Assembly: GCA_016708125.1 (NCBI GenBank)
Contig: JADJGF010000001.1
Span: 1,014,001-1,078,000 of the forward strand
Source of the DNA: Ignavibacteriota bacterium
GTDB taxonomy: Bacteria; Bacteroidota; Ignavibacteria; Ignavibacteriales; Melioribacteraceae
Reading direction: 5' to 3'
DNA: 64,000 nt
Shown here: piece after piece, positions 27,633 through 36,196 of the stretch
How positions within the stretch are numbered: the first letter of the stretch is position 1
Layout of the letters: every line of letters starts with the position of its first letter
Notes under the pieces: model-generated
What the model was told of the DNA's origin: nothing
The model's input: only the letters and a program-made list of their open reading frames with translations
Databases searched by the model: none
Position numbers and translations under genes: made by a program

Positions 27633-28268
27633 TTACCTGCTTATATTTTTGGTTGCTAAACGAATTTGGCGCCACAATGCCGTTTGGTATTTTTCACTAT
27701 GTTCTTTTTCTAAATTATCTGTATCATATCCGTAACAGTCTTCAACTTTTATATCTATCTGCATTGAAGCAATTATTTGTGCATTTATCGGATGGGAAAG
27801 TAAATTGCCGAAATTATCAAAATATTTTATTGAAAAATGTGTAATTCCCAAATTTGATGCATCTTTATCAAAACCCGGAATAAATCTGTATAATAATTTG
27901 TCATTAGGATTTGGAGTTTTATTTACATCATCACCCAATTCATAACGCAAAGTATCAAGAATTCCATCTCCTCTAAAATCTGAAGAGTTTAAAGCAAGGT
28001 CTGTGCAGAATTCAATAGCAGTGGAATCTGCATAAAGAATCATATTTTCCGGATTGGGAATTTTTGTCGGATCTTCACAATAGCCTAATCGGGAAAAATC
28101 ATATTCAATTAAATCTATTATTGAAACTAAATTTTGCTGTACAATTAAATCGCTATGATATTTGCTTGTATTTTCACTAACATTACCGTTAAACGCTTTT
28201 ATTGTTAGGAGCATTAATGCTCCAATTATCATTGCTCCAAGTATGTCAATTAATGTACTAAATCCCAT
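27633..28268 (-). CDS. PilW-like minor pilin, module B
   Basis: 211 residues, the same length as the module C copy. It begins MGFSTLIDILGAMIIGALMLL and continues QNLVSIIDLIEYDFSRLGYC. The shared late motifs are TPNPNDKLLYR, SNLGITHFSIKYFD and LWRQIRLATKN. It is separated from gene 1 by 3 nt and from gene 3 by 1 nt, indicating translational coupling. Divergence from the C copy is spread along the whole protein, so this is an old duplication and not a recent one. Confidence 0.62.
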   Translation of the reverse strand: MGFSTLIDILGAMIIGALMLLTIKAFNGNVSENTSKYHSDLIVQQNLVSIIDLIEYDFSRLGYCEDPTKIPNPENMILYADSTAIEFCTDLALNSSDFRGDGILDTLRYELGDDVNKTPNPNDKLLYRFIPGFDKDASNLGITHFSIKYFDNFGNLLSHPINAQIIASMQIDIKVEDCYGYDTDNLEKEHSEKYQTALWRQIRLATKNISR

Positions 28269-28271
28269 AAT

Positions 28272-28778
28272 TTATAACATTTTCCATTGGCTAAATACTG
28301 TTGATATTGCAATTGTATCTACAATTCCAGTAAACGGATTTTTTAAATTTGTATTTGTAACTTTGATTTTTACAGCTTTATGGTAAGTGTTTGATGCAGA
28401 ATATTGAAGATCATCATTAACATAATTTACATTTACTTTAAAATTGAAAACTCCAAAATTTTCAACTGAATCTTTTTTTGAAAAATTATTAAAATCATCA
28501 ATATCATCAAAATTTGGATATGCCTCACCGGACTCGGATGTTAACGCAGAAGAAAAATTAGAAGCATTTGTAATTACAGCACCACTAATAATTTTTTCAT
28601 CAAAAGCTTTATTACTTATTTCATCAAGCAAAGATTGCGCAGCGGTTGTTGTTAGAATATATTCTTTATTATAAATTAAATTATCCTGAGTGTTGAGCGA
28701 ACTTTTGTTAAAGTTCAAAACTGTCAGCACAACTAATGCTAAAGCTGCAATTGTAATTAACGTTTGTCCGGTATTCAT
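28272..28778 (-). CDS. PilV/MshD-like minor pilin, module B
   Basis: 168 residues, the same length as the module C copy. It begins MNTGQTLITIAALALVVLTVL. The motif YPNFDDIDDFNNF is present near residue 80. It ends STVFSQWKML, close to SLFSQWVML of module C. It follows the last gene of module A after only 18 nt, so modules A and B probably share one transcript. Confidence 0.62.
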   Translation of the reverse strand: MNTGQTLITIAALALVVLTVLNFNKSSLNTQDNLIYNKEYILTTTAAQSLLDEISNKAFDEKIISGAVITNASNFSSALTSESGEAYPNFDDIDDFNNFSKKDSVENFGVFNFKVNVNYVNDDLQYSASNTYHKAVKIKVTNTNLKNPFTGIVDTIAISTVFSQWKML

Positions 28779-28796
28779 TTTACATTTTCATTTAAT

Positions 28797-30092
28797 TTAT
28801 TCAAACCAAGAAACAATTTCATATGATGTTGTTGAGGGAAATGCAGGAGGTGTAGAATGTCTATATCGTTTATCATATTTTATTACTTGGTTGTATCCAG
28901 CACCATTTGTGTAACCAGTTGTTTGAGCAGTATTTTCTATTAAACTTCCATGAATTCTCATTTTACCCATATTTGGTTTTGAAGAACTTATTCCTTCAAC
29001 TGAAATTCCACCACCATAATTAAAAAGTGCAGCATGTATATTTATATCATTTCTGTTTGCTGCATTGTCTTTGACTACAACTTGTTGTTCAGCAACAATA
29101 CCAAGCATATCTTCACAATCTGGATTTGTAACAGTTGTTCCTCCAGAGACAAATTTCAGAGGATCATTACGATATACAATATCATCTTCTAAATAAACAT
29201 TTCCCGTCGAGCCGCCACTTTTGGCTGTTCCAACAGTATATTTTCCATTAACTGTTCCAGATAAATAGATATTCCCTTTTTTATTCCAAATAACTCCATT
29301 AGTTGTAAGAGTATCTAAATCTGCATTAACTGGAGTTGTCCAACTTGAAGTTCCGGTTTTTTTTGTACTCCAATCAACAGTTCCATCAGAATTAAATTTT
29401 AACCTAACGTCTAAATTGTGTCCACTAGGATCATTGAATAATTTTCCACCACTTGTAGCAATACCTTCAAGGGCAGAAGTATTGAGTGTAAATGGAACAT
29501 CAACTGGTGTTTCGTAACCTCCTTTAAATTCGGGATTTGCTGCTCCATATCCATATGAATTACCAACCATTTTTAATCCGGCTTTTGTAGTAACTTTTCC
29601 AAGAAAAACCGGTGATCCAAGTGTATTTAACTTTCCTTGTGTATGAAAGGGACCATCAATTGTATCACCAGTAACCAAATAACCAGTACCCCAATTTTTT
29701 GTATAATAACCAAACCTTGAATAGTTTGTAGCATTTAAAATAAAATTTACTCTTGATTCTTCAGTTATTTTTTCGCCAGCATAGAAAAAACTATAAACTG
29801 CTTTCGCATCAAATTTTGCTTTTGCATTTACAGGATTATTTACAGTAAGAACAGCATATCCGCCATTCATATAAAGTGTATCATGGCCAAATCCCGACCA
29901 ATTTGGATTTCTAAATAACTCATTAGCTGCAATGTTTGCAGCACTTGATGCAATATTATGTGCATTGGTTTTTACATAATAACTGGTTAGTCTTTCTGTG
30001 GCTTGAGCCGTTGTATTAGTTGAATTATATTTTACAACTGTAAACATCAAACTAAATGAAATTACAACAAGTAATATTGCTTTTCCACCCAT
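28797..30092 (-). CDS. PilX-like protein with DUF4900-like body, module A
   Basis: 431 residues, third gene of cassette A. It begins MGGKAILLVVISFSLMFTVV and is far closer to the module D protein at 506-1819 than to the B and C copies. Shared with D are GYLVTGDTIDGPFHTQGKL, LGSPVFLGKVTTKAG, YETPVDVPFTLNTS, NIYLSGTVNGKYTVGT, NPDCEDMLGIVAEQQVV and the end YEIVSWFE. It is beta-rich after the N-terminal helix, consistent with a beta-helical stalk or adhesin-like body. It lies 23 nt after the second gene and 18 nt before module B. Confidence 0.65.
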   Translation of the reverse strand: MGGKAILLVVISFSLMFTVVKYNSTNTTAQATERLTSYYVKTNAHNIASSAANIAANELFRNPNWSGFGHDTLYMNGGYAVLTVNNPVNAKAKFDAKAVYSFFYAGEKITEESRVNFILNATNYSRFGYYTKNWGTGYLVTGDTIDGPFHTQGKLNTLGSPVFLGKVTTKAGLKMVGNSYGYGAANPEFKGGYETPVDVPFTLNTSALEGIATSGGKLFNDPSGHNLDVRLKFNSDGTVDWSTKKTGTSSWTTPVNADLDTLTTNGVIWNKKGNIYLSGTVNGKYTVGTAKSGGSTGNVYLEDDIVYRNDPLKFVSGGTTVTNPDCEDMLGIVAEQQVVVKDNAANRNDINIHAALFNYGGGISVEGISSSKPNMGKMRIHGSLIENTAQTTGYTNGAGYNQVIKYDKRYRHSTPPAFPSTTSYEIVSWFE

Positions 30093-30115
30093 CTATTTAA
30101 TACTCCTATCAGAAA

Positions 30116-30790
30116 TTATCTATTGTTTAAACTTGGTGCTGCAAGTCTAATTTGTCTCCAAAATGCACTTTTATCTTTTGAGTAAACTTCATTTTCTTCA
30201 TCTTCCATATCACCATATGCTGCGGTGTTTTCAACTGTTATATCAATTTGCATTGTAATTACACCAAGTGGTTGTTTTGCTGCTGCACTCACAATTAGTT
30301 CTGATACAGGTATTTCATAACCCAATGCATCAAAGTAAACTATTTTAAGCTGTGTTACCCCCATATTAGAATATAATGGAGCTTCTCCATTAACTTGTCT
30401 ATATAACATTCGATCTTTAGGATTAGGTGTTTTTCTTACATCTACATCATTTGGTGATCCAACCCAATATCGCAAAGTATCAATATTCCCATCTCCAAAT
30501 TGATTTACAGTTGTAGAAACATCGGTTAAAAATGAAATACTCGTATCAGTTGCTTCTAATAAAGCCTCACTTGGAACTGGGGCATCTTCCCAATTTTGAC
30601 AATATCCAATTTTTCTTAAATCATATTCTAACAATTCAACAACCGATATTAAATTTGTTTGAACAATTAATTCACCACTATTTAAATAATGGTTTTCTAC
30701 AGCTGAATCATTCATCCTAAATAAAATTAATAAGATAGTTCCACCTATCATTGTTGAGCCAATAATGTCTAATAACGTTGAAAATCCCAT
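30116..30790 (-). CDS. PilW-like minor pilin, module A
   Basis: 224 residues, the longest of the complete second-gene copies. It begins MGFSTLLDIIGSTMIGGTILL, then QTNLISVVELLEYDLRKIGYC. It nearly matches the partial protein at 1-495 (TPNPKDRMLYRQVNGE, TMQIDITVENTAAYGD, YSKDKSAFWRQIRL). The extra length relative to B and C is a short insertion in the ITVEN region. It is preceded by gene 1 with a 10-nt gap. Confidence 0.63.
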   Translation of the reverse strand: MGFSTLLDIIGSTMIGGTILLILFRMNDSAVENHYLNSGELIVQTNLISVVELLEYDLRKIGYCQNWEDAPVPSEALLEATDTSISFLTDVSTTVNQFGDGNIDTLRYWVGSPNDVDVRKTPNPKDRMLYRQVNGEAPLYSNMGVTQLKIVYFDALGYEIPVSELIVSAAAKQPLGVITMQIDITVENTAAYGDMEDEENEVYSKDKSAFWRQIRLAAPSLNNR

Positions 30791-30800
30791 TGGTTCTCCA

Positions 30801-31370
30801 TTAGTAATAAAAGTAACTGTAAATTTTAGATAATTTTACCGTATCTTTCCCTTCATTAAGAAATTTACTTGTTACAAACACATCCATTCTTTTGTGCCAA
30901 GTTCTATAATTGACTTTTTTCAATTCACTGTCAGTTGATGGATCTACATAATAAACATCACTTTCAACTTTAAATATTGCTGAAATTTCATTTTTTAATG
31001 TTTCGGAATAAACTGAATCCATTGAAGCATTTGATGTGTTTTCAACAAATCCATTGTAGTCATCAAAATCGTTAAAATTTCTCCTTTTTCGTTCAGAAGG
31101 ACTTGGTCCAAGACTATAATAATTGGTAAGGTCTGATAAATTATCAGCTTTTTCAGCATCACCCGTAATTGGATCTCTTGCAGTATATGCATCAAAAGAT
31201 TTACTAAATGCTTCTTCAATTAAAGCCGTTCCAAGCGAAACACCAAGAATCTGGTATTTATTTTCCGTCATTGAAGAAGTAGTATTTAATGCGTTTTTGT
31301 TTACACTAAGTATAACTGTTGACAGCAGTATCATTGCCGCCATTGTAATCATCATTTGTCCAGTATTCAT
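30801..31370 (-). CDS. PilV/MshD-like minor pilin, module A
   Basis: 189 residues, about 20 longer than the B and C copies. It begins MNTGQMMITMAAMILLSTVIL. The NFNDFDDYNGF motif lies near residue 98 after a basic SERKRR stretch that the others lack. The C-terminus is KIYSYFYY. It is the first gene of the nine-gene array. The 244-bp gap upstream contains the clpX terminator and a candidate sigma-54 site, so transcription of the array probably starts here. Confidence 0.6.
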   Translation of the reverse strand: MNTGQMMITMAAMILLSTVILSVNKNALNTTSSMTENKYQILGVSLGTALIEEAFSKSFDAYTARDPITGDAEKADNLSDLTNYYSLGPSPSERKRRNFNDFDDYNGFVENTSNASMDSVYSETLKNEISAIFKVESDVYYVDPSTDSELKKVNYRTWHKRMDVFVTSKFLNEGKDTVKLSKIYSYFYY

Positions 31371-31404
31371 CTTTTTATAATTTTGTTTTACAACATGCGG
31401 TTAA

Positions 31405-31420
31405 ATCAATTCTGATGCCA
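31405..31420 (-). promoter_or_regulatory. Possible sigma-54 promoter upstream of module A
   Basis: The minus strand reads TGGCATCAGAATTGAT, compared with the sigma-54 pattern TGGCAC-N5-TTGCW. The -24 GG is present at correct spacing but the -12 GC is GA. It lies 35 nt before the module A start, a sensible distance. Pilin genes are often sigma-54 dependent. One weak match in AT-rich DNA is not proof. Confidence 0.25.
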
Positions 31421-31562
31421 TTCTGAAAATTTGAATTTTAGCTTAAAAAGTGAGGTTTATTTTAGGTTTGGATTGTTTCAAATCACAAAAATGATTTTTT
31501 TGTATCATATTGATTCAATTAAATACACTTTACTGAATCAAAAAAGTTTGAATTTTAAAAAC

Positions 31563-31588
31563 AAAAACCCAACATTTCTGCTGGGTTT
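31563..31588 (-). terminator. Rho-independent terminator after clpX
   Basis: On the minus strand AAACCCAGC-loop-GTTGGGTTT is followed by a T-rich tail (TTTTTGTTTTT). The stem is at least 7 bp (31565-31571 with 31582-31588). It lies 27 bp after the clpX stop and separates that operon from the pilin array. Confidence 0.75.
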
Positions 31589-31614
31589 AAATTTCAAATT
31601 ATCATAATTATATG

Positions 31615-32868
31615 TTATGCGGATTTTCTATCAACTTCGTAATAAATTGGTGTATCGCCATTTTCAACAGTATCTTTTGTGATTAAGCATCGTTCAACGT
31701 TATCTAAATTCGGAAGTTCATACATAATATCCAACAAAGTAGTTTCTACAATTGATCTTAAAGCTCTTGCGCCGGTTTTTCTTTCCATCGCTTTTTTAAC
31801 TATTGAATCAATTGCTAATTTATCAAATTCTAATTCAACACCTTCCATTAAAAATAATTTTTTGTATTGTTTAAGAATTGCATTTTTTGGTTCTGTTAAA
31901 ATACTTTTTAACGCTTCTTCATTTAATGAATGCAAAGGAGCAATAATTGGAATTCTGCCAATTAATTCCGGTATTAAACCATATTTTAATAAATCTTCCG
32001 GTTCAACTTTTGAGTAAAGTTCATCTTTAATAATTTCTTTTTCTTCATCTTGAGCAGCTGAAAATCCCATTGTATTTTTATTTAAGCGCGATCCGACAAT
32101 TTGTTCAATTCCATCAAATGCGCCGCCGAGAATAAATAAAATATTTTTTGTATTAATATTTATTAAACTTTGTTCAGGATGTTTTCTTCCGCCGCGCGGT
32201 GGAACTCCAGCAACTGTTCCTTCCAAAATTTTTAGAAGAGCTTGCTGAACTCCTTCACCGGAAACATCTCTTGTTATTGAAACACTTTCACTTTTGCGCG
32301 AAATTTTATCAATTTCATCAATGTAGATAATTCCCTTTTGAGCTTTTTCTAAATTATAATCCGCAGCTTGTAGTAAACGAACTAAAATTGTTTCAACATC
32401 ATCTCCAACATATCCGGCTTCGGTTAAAGTTGTTGCATCAGCAATTGCAAACGGAACATCTAAAATTCCGGCAAGTGTTTTTCCAATTAAAGTTTTACCA
32501 ACTCCGGTTGCACCAATTAAAAGAATATTGCTTTTATCAATTTCTACATCGTCAAAATCAAACATTGATGATGCTGCATTTATTCTTTTATAATGATTAT
32601 AAACCGCAACAGAAATTACTTTTTTAGCTTTATCTTGACCAATAATATATTCATCAAGATTTTTCTTAATCATATCGGGAGTTAAAGAATTTGTTGAAGT
32701 TTCTTTATTGTTATAAGCGGCTAAATTATTTTTTAAAATATCCACACTTGTTTTTACACAAATATCACAAATGTAAACATCCGGTCCGGCTACCATGCTT
32801 GTTACTTCGTTTCCGTCTCTTCCGCAAAATGAACATTTTACAACTTTATGATCATGCAAATCGCTCAT
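31615..32868 (-). CDS. clpX: ClpX, ATP-dependent unfoldase of the ClpXP protease
   Basis: 417 residues, full length. The N-terminal zinc-binding domain has Cys12, Cys15, Cys34 and Cys37. Walker A GATGVGKT is at 119-126, Walker B is IIYIDEIDKI, the pore loop is GYVGDD, and the ClpP-docking loop reads MGF (in NKNTMGFSAA), where IGF or LGF is usual. It unfolds tagged substrates and feeds them to ClpP in the cytoplasm. No clpP or tig is adjacent: it is the last gene of a compact minus-strand operon and overlaps the TPR gene by 4 nt. A strong terminator follows. Confidence 0.96.
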   Translation of the reverse strand: MSDLHDHKVVKCSFCGRDGNEVTSMVAGPDVYICDICVKTSVDILKNNLAAYNNKETSTNSLTPDMIKKNLDEYIIGQDKAKKVISVAVYNHYKRINAASSMFDFDDVEIDKSNILLIGATGVGKTLIGKTLAGILDVPFAIADATTLTEAGYVGDDVETILVRLLQAADYNLEKAQKGIIYIDEIDKISRKSESVSITRDVSGEGVQQALLKILEGTVAGVPPRGGRKHPEQSLININTKNILFILGGAFDGIEQIVGSRLNKNTMGFSAAQDEEKEIIKDELYSKVEPEDLLKYGLIPELIGRIPIIAPLHSLNEEALKSILTEPKNAILKQYKKLFLMEGVELEFDKLAIDSIVKKAMERKTGARALRSIVETTLLDIMYELPNLDNVERCLITKDTVENGDTPIYYEVDRKSA

Positions 32869-34718
32869 ATGTTACCTTTTCCCCCATCATTAATTTCTGA
32901 AATTATTTTTCTGGATTTGCCAGAATAAATTGAGTTTGGAAATTCGTTAAAAATTCTTGCAAATATTTTTAATGCATTTTCCGTTTTGTTTAAACCATAA
33001 TAATACGTTGATCCTAATAAGTAAAAAATCTTATCCTTATAGATGTTATCTTCGTCACAATTTGAAATTTCCTCCAAAAAGATAACAGCTTCTTCATAAT
33101 TATTCAATGATAATAATAATTCTGCGTAATTAACTGAAGCAAAATCCTTAAGTAAAATTAAATTTTTATTTTCTGCTAATTTTTTAAATTCGATAGAAGC
33201 ATCGTAATATTTTTCTTTCTCAATTAAATAATCGGCATTTACGTAAGAAAATAAATTGATCGAATCATTTTTAAATGTGTTTAAAAGCAATAATAATTGA
33301 AGTGCATCGTTCGTGTTTTCATCTTCCGAGTTTTCCTTTACTTCATTAAACTGCAAAATCGCTTTGCTGAATTCACCTTTCCACATTTTAGTTTTTGCCA
33401 ACAAAAATTTTATTTCTTTTTGCAAATTTTGGTCATTTATTTTAAATAGTAAAATTTCATTAAGAATATTTTCAGCCGCATTCAAACTATCATTTTGAAG
33501 TTTTAATTTTGCTAATCTAAATTTTACTTCCGGAATAATTACATTTCCCTTGTTTTCCGAAATGATATTTTGAAAAATACTATCTGCCTTTTTATAATTT
33601 CCCAAAAATTCTTGATAAATTATTCCACTTCTAAATTCAGCTTCAATTCCAACATTATCTTTCGGATATTTTTTAGTAAGATTTTCGTAAGAGGAAATTA
33701 AATTTTCAACTTCTTTTTGCTCAAATTTATAATTATTATATTTCTTCCAACTATCTTTTGCTGATAAACTATTTTTCAGATTAAACTCAATTTCTCTCGT
33801 AAGACTAATTTCCGTCTGCGGAATTAACGGACTTTGTGGATAGTTTTCCAAAATGTATTTATAAGAATTTGCCGCAATTTCATGATTTCCAAGTCGTGAA
33901 ATTCTTGTTGCAATATTAAATAAATAAGACCCGTTATGCGTATTTTCTTTTTCAAATTTAATTGCGTTTTCAAAAACTTTAGCAAAATTATTTGTTTTGA
34001 GATAAAGATCAATTAGTAATTCCAAAAATTGTTGACTTTCGTAATTATCGTAATGATTTTCAATAATTCGTAAAGTTGGCTCTTCCGCTCCGGTTGAATT
34101 TATATAACCCAATATCCTATTTTTTACAATTGCTATTTGGTTTGGTTTTGAAACAATAATTTTACAATATTCTTCTGCGGCTTTCTCAAATTTCATTGTT
34201 ACGGAATACAAATTCGCAATATCATACGAAAAAATTGTTTGATCTTCAGATTTGGAATTACCGATTTCCAAATATTCAATGGATTTTTCAATCAAACGAT
34301 TTTCAATTAAGTAATTTGCAATAATTCTGTAACTAAATGCATTTTCAGAATTCAGCGAAATTCCCTTTTCCCAAGTTTCAAAAGCATCTTTTTCTTTTCC
34401 GGTTAAATAATATAAAGACCCGAGATCGCCGTATAAATCAATATTTTGAGAATTTAGAAGAATTTGATTTTCAATTAGATTTTTACATTCATCGTAATTT
34501 TTGATTTTAATAAGTAAATCATGAAGGTTTTTGTAAAAAATGAAATTTTGAGGTTCTTGAATTAACAAATCTTCATAAATCTTTTTTGCTTCGTCAAAAT
34601 TGTTTATTTCTTCAAAAGATTTTGCTAATCGAATTTGATTTTCAACATTTTTATCTTGTCCAAAAATTGAGATTGAAAATAAAAGAAAAAATGAAATTAA
34701 GTATTTTACTTTCAGCAT
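32865..34718 (-). CDS. Exported tetratricopeptide-repeat protein
   Basis: 617 residues with a signal peptide (MLKVKYLISFFLLFSISIFGQ), so periplasmic or outer-membrane associated. The rest is helical repeats of about 34 residues (for example EEINNFDEAKKIYEDLLIQEPQN and later KADSIFQNIISENKG), at least a dozen by eye. It has no catalytic motif. The size and layout recall BamD/YbgF-like or Por-associated TPR scaffolds, but no specific assignment is possible. It starts 1 nt after the FAD oxidase gene and its end overlaps the clpX start. Confidence 0.85.
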   Translation of the reverse strand: MLKVKYLISFFLLFSISIFGQDKNVENQIRLAKSFEEINNFDEAKKIYEDLLIQEPQNFIFYKNLHDLLIKIKNYDECKNLIENQILLNSQNIDLYGDLGSLYYLTGKEKDAFETWEKGISLNSENAFSYRIIANYLIENRLIEKSIEYLEIGNSKSEDQTIFSYDIANLYSVTMKFEKAAEEYCKIIVSKPNQIAIVKNRILGYINSTGAEEPTLRIIENHYDNYESQQFLELLIDLYLKTNNFAKVFENAIKFEKENTHNGSYLFNIATRISRLGNHEIAANSYKYILENYPQSPLIPQTEISLTREIEFNLKNSLSAKDSWKKYNNYKFEQKEVENLISSYENLTKKYPKDNVGIEAEFRSGIIYQEFLGNYKKADSIFQNIISENKGNVIIPEVKFRLAKLKLQNDSLNAAENILNEILLFKINDQNLQKEIKFLLAKTKMWKGEFSKAILQFNEVKENSEDENTNDALQLLLLLNTFKNDSINLFSYVNADYLIEKEKYYDASIEFKKLAENKNLILLKDFASVNYAELLLSLNNYEEAVIFLEEISNCDEDNIYKDKIFYLLGSTYYYGLNKTENALKIFARIFNEFPNSIYSGKSRKIISEINDGGKGNI

Positions 34719-34719
34719 T

Positions 34720-36192
34720 TTAGACTTCGTTCAAATATTTTTCGCTAAAAATATTATTAAGACTTAAAACCATATTGGAATCTAAGGTCTTTTTTAATTT
34801 TGCCATTTTCAATATATTTTCTTCACCAAACATATTTAACAGAAAATCTCTTTTATATTTTCCAATTCCGTGTTCAGCAGAAATAGTTCCGCCCAATTTT
34901 GTTGAAAATTTGCAAATTTCAGCATAAAGTTTTCTGCTCATATCAAGTTCATTTTTACTTTTTGGCAGCATATTAAAATGTAAATGCGAATTTCCCATAT
35001 GTCCGTAAACAACATAATCTAAATTATTTTCTTTTATAAGACCGCATGTATATTTATAAAATTCATAAAATTTTTCATCCGGTACAGCGTTATCTGTCCC
35101 AACTTTTTTTAATCCTCTTTGAGAAATTATATCATTCACTTTTAATGCAATACTGTGTCTGAATAATTTCATTTTATTTCTTTCGTTTTCATCAATTGCA
35201 AACCAAATATTTTCTAAATTTCCATCATATTTTGTAATAATTTCCGTGATTTCGTCTAAAACTTTATCTTCATTATTTTCAAGTTCTTGCTCAATCCAAA
35301 TTGCACTTTTTGAATTTTCCGGAATATTTGGAAATTCATTAATCAATAATTTCAATGAATTTTTATCAAAAAATTCTATTTCCCTCAAATCAATTTGTGA
35401 ATTTCCATTTTTACACTTTTCTTTAATTTCTGCTAAAAATGAAAAACTATTATCTTCCGAATTAAAGAAAATAATCATCGAAAGAATTTGTTTTGGTAAA
35501 TCAATCAATTTAAGTTTTATACTTGTAATAATTCCCAAAGTTCCTTCTGAGCCAATAAACAAATCAATTAAATCCATATTTTTTTTGGCAAAATATCCGG
35601 CAGCATGTTTTACATTCGGCATTTCATAATCCGGAATCGGTATTTCAATTGTATGATTTTCGCTTGTGATAATTTTTCCTAAATAATTTTCCGAAATATT
35701 TTCACCACGCTTTAAAGTAATTTCTTCTCCATTTGGTAAAATTATTCCTAATTCTTCCACAAAATTTCTTGTCGATCCGTATTTAAAAGTTCTTGCACCG
35801 CTTGCGTTTGTGGCAACATTACCACCGATTGAACTATTTGTTTCTGTCGGGTCTGGCGGATAAAATAAATTTTTCGATTCAACTATTTTTTGAAGTTCCG
35901 AAAGTAAAATTCCGGGTTCAACAATTATGAATTTATTTTTTTCATCAAACGAAATAATTTTATTTAACTTTTCCAGAGAAATTAGTATTCCGTTTTCCGG
36001 AACACTTCCGCCGGTTAATCCAGTTCTTGCCGCAGAAACTGTAACTTGAATTTTTTCTTTATTCGCTAATTTTAAAATTTCAACAATTTCATTTTTACTT
36101 TCCGGAAAATAAACTTTATCACAATTTCCCTTAATGTTTGCTGCATCGCATAAATAATTTTCAAATTCCGATTTATCAATTTTTTCAATCAT
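34720..36192 (-). CDS. FAD-linked oxidase (GlcD / D-lactate dehydrogenase type)
   Basis: 490 residues. The N-terminal FAD_binding_4 domain has the pyrophosphate loop SAARTGLTGGSVPENG and NSSIGGNVATNASGARTFKYG. The C-terminal FAD-oxidase domain has YGHMGNSHLHFNMLP and GTISAEHGIGKYKRDFL. It probably oxidises a 2-hydroxy acid such as D-lactate or glycolate, passing electrons to a quinone or flavoprotein; the substrate is not decidable. No GlcE/GlcF or iron-sulfur domain is present. It starts 4 nt after the Trm112-like gene. Confidence 0.9.
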   Translation of the reverse strand: MIEKIDKSEFENYLCDAANIKGNCDKVYFPESKNEIVEILKLANKEKIQVTVSAARTGLTGGSVPENGILISLEKLNKIISFDEKNKFIIVEPGILLSELQKIVESKNLFYPPDPTETNSSIGGNVATNASGARTFKYGSTRNFVEELGIILPNGEEITLKRGENISENYLGKIITSENHTIEIPIPDYEMPNVKHAAGYFAKKNMDLIDLFIGSEGTLGIITSIKLKLIDLPKQILSMIIFFNSEDNSFSFLAEIKEKCKNGNSQIDLREIEFFDKNSLKLLINEFPNIPENSKSAIWIEQELENNEDKVLDEITEIITKYDGNLENIWFAIDENERNKMKLFRHSIALKVNDIISQRGLKKVGTDNAVPDEKFYEFYKYTCGLIKENNLDYVVYGHMGNSHLHFNMLPKSKNELDMSRKLYAEICKFSTKLGGTISAEHGIGKYKRDFLLNMFGEENILKMAKLKKTLDSNMVLSLNNIFSEKYLNEV

Positions 36193-36196
36193 ATAA

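Noticed and set aside
24250..32900. Overlapping frames opposite the pilin and clpX genes
   Set aside because: They are shadows of real genes: no ribosome-binding sites, no family features, and position fully inside well-supported coding regions.
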